A DNA stretch of 6,324 nt from Verrucomicrobia bacterium UBA3214 (lineage in GTDB: Bacteria > Verrucomicrobiota > Kiritimatiellia > RFP12 > UBA1067). The stretch spans positions 1-6,324 of the forward strand of contig DEWI01000151.1 in the NCBI GenBank assembly GCA_002363575.1, written 5' to 3'. Of the stretch, positions 6,093 through 6,324 are shown one piece after another. The notes under the pieces are model-generated. The model saw only the letters and a list, made by a program, of their open reading frames with translations, did no database searches and had not been told where the DNA came from. Position 1 is the stretch's first letter. Each line of letters begins with the position of its first letter. Both the position numbers and the translations under genes were made by a program.

Positions 6093-6128
6093 GGGCGCAT
6101 CGCGGCGGCAATTCCGCCTCGAACGCCC
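6093..6128 (-). terminator. Stem-loop directly after the RsbW-like gene, terminator-like but without a U-tract
   Basis: Reading the minus strand, GGGCG-T-TCG-A-GGCGG, loop AATTG, then CCGCC-G-CGA-TG-CGCCC. This folds into 13 base pairs with one A/G mismatch and a small internal loop, and begins at the last base of the TAG stop. The sequence after it is GATACGCTTTCATCC, so a run of T is missing. It probably marks the end of the upstream transcript or stabilises its 3' end, and separates it from the salvage operon. Confidence 0.45.
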
Positions 6129-6324
6129 TACTTCTTTGAAGGGATCTTTTTGAACACCGTCAAAATGTTGCGGTTGCGTTCCCGCCGATAAGAGATGTCG
6201 TCGGCGAGTTTTTTCACCATGAGAATGCCGAGACCGCCGATTTGGCGCTCGTCCGCGCCAAGCGACGTGTCAGGATCGCTGTGCGCGAGCGGATTGTACT
6301 CGATGCCGTCGTCGATAAAGACCA
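6128..6324 (-). CDS. RsbW/SpoIIAB-like anti-sigma factor serine kinase (HATPase), C-terminal part only
   Basis: Only the last 64 codons are in the window; the start lies beyond position 6324. The fragment reads through the ATP-binding end of a GHKL/HATPase_c_2 domain: VFIDDGIEYNP (fragment residues 1-11, with the DDG of the G1 box), then a variable loop, then IGGLGILMVKKLAD (28-41, the G2 box that closes over ATP), and finally RNILTVFKK near the end. This order and ending match RsbW-type kinases, which phosphorylate a STAS-domain antagonist and bind a sigma factor, rather than sensor histidine kinases, which are longer and diverge after the G2 box. Its target is not visible here. A hairpin follows the stop at once, and the next gene starts 207 bases on behind its own promoter candidate, so it is probably a separate transcription unit. 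Confidence 0.85.
   Translation of the reverse strand, partial: VFIDDGIEYNPLAHSDPDTSLGADERQIGGLGILMVKKLADDISYRRERNRNILTVFKKIPSKK

Noticed and set aside
5183..6139. Plus-strand open frame of 318 codons opposite the phosphodiesterase gene
   Set aside because: It is a shadow of the GDPD gene, has no family resemblance and runs through the promoter region.
1..6324. CRISPR arrays, tRNA or rRNA genes, insertion sequences, phage or defence genes
   Set aside because: No repeated spacer structure, tRNA clover-leaf or CCA end, transposase motif or terminal inverted repeats were seen; the coding content is metabolic.

Overview
The window carries six genes, all read from the minus strand, in GC-rich DNA with compact spacing typical of a bacterium. 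Long open frames on the plus strand are mirror images of these genes and are not annotated. The source organism cannot be fixed from the sequence. An exported phosphodiesterase, an organophosphate antiporter and an RsbW-type kinase domain show only that it is a bacterium with a classical secretion pathway and serine-kinase switching. My weak guess is a GC-rich anaerobe or gut bacterium, possibly of the Verrucomicrobiota/Lentisphaerota side, because a GlpA-like oxidoreductase next to DUF1667 is familiar to me mainly from anaerobes.

Layout in the direction of transcription (high to low coordinates): (1) the 3' end of an RsbW/SpoIIAB-like ATP-binding protein (6324-6128), followed by a stable hairpin. 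(2) A 207-base gap holding an inverted repeat and a good sigma-70-like promoter. (3) A secreted glycerophosphodiester phosphodiesterase (5920-5048). (4) An 836-residue flavoprotein (4986-2476) that fuses a GlpA-like dehydrogenase, a BFD-type [2Fe-2S] domain and a second FAD/NAD(P) oxidoreductase. (5) A 114-residue four-cysteine DUF1667 protein (2455-2111). (6) A NagD-type HAD-IIA phosphatase (2064-1207). (7) A GlpT-type antiporter (1051 down to the window edge), which lacks its C-terminus.

Genes 3 to 7 read as one operon for salvage of glycerol-3-phosphate (G3P). The exported phosphodiesterase would release G3P from deacylated phospholipid head groups. The antiporter would import G3P in exchange for phosphate. 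The fused flavoprotein, probably with the DUF1667 protein as redox partner, would oxidise it to dihydroxyacetone phosphate. The HAD phosphatase could remove excess G3P or a toxic by-product. No glycerol kinase or glycerol facilitator is visible, which fits a system fed by phosphodiesters rather than by free glycerol. The most notable feature is the single-chain fusion of two oxidoreductases that I know as separate neighbouring genes, still coupled to DUF1667.
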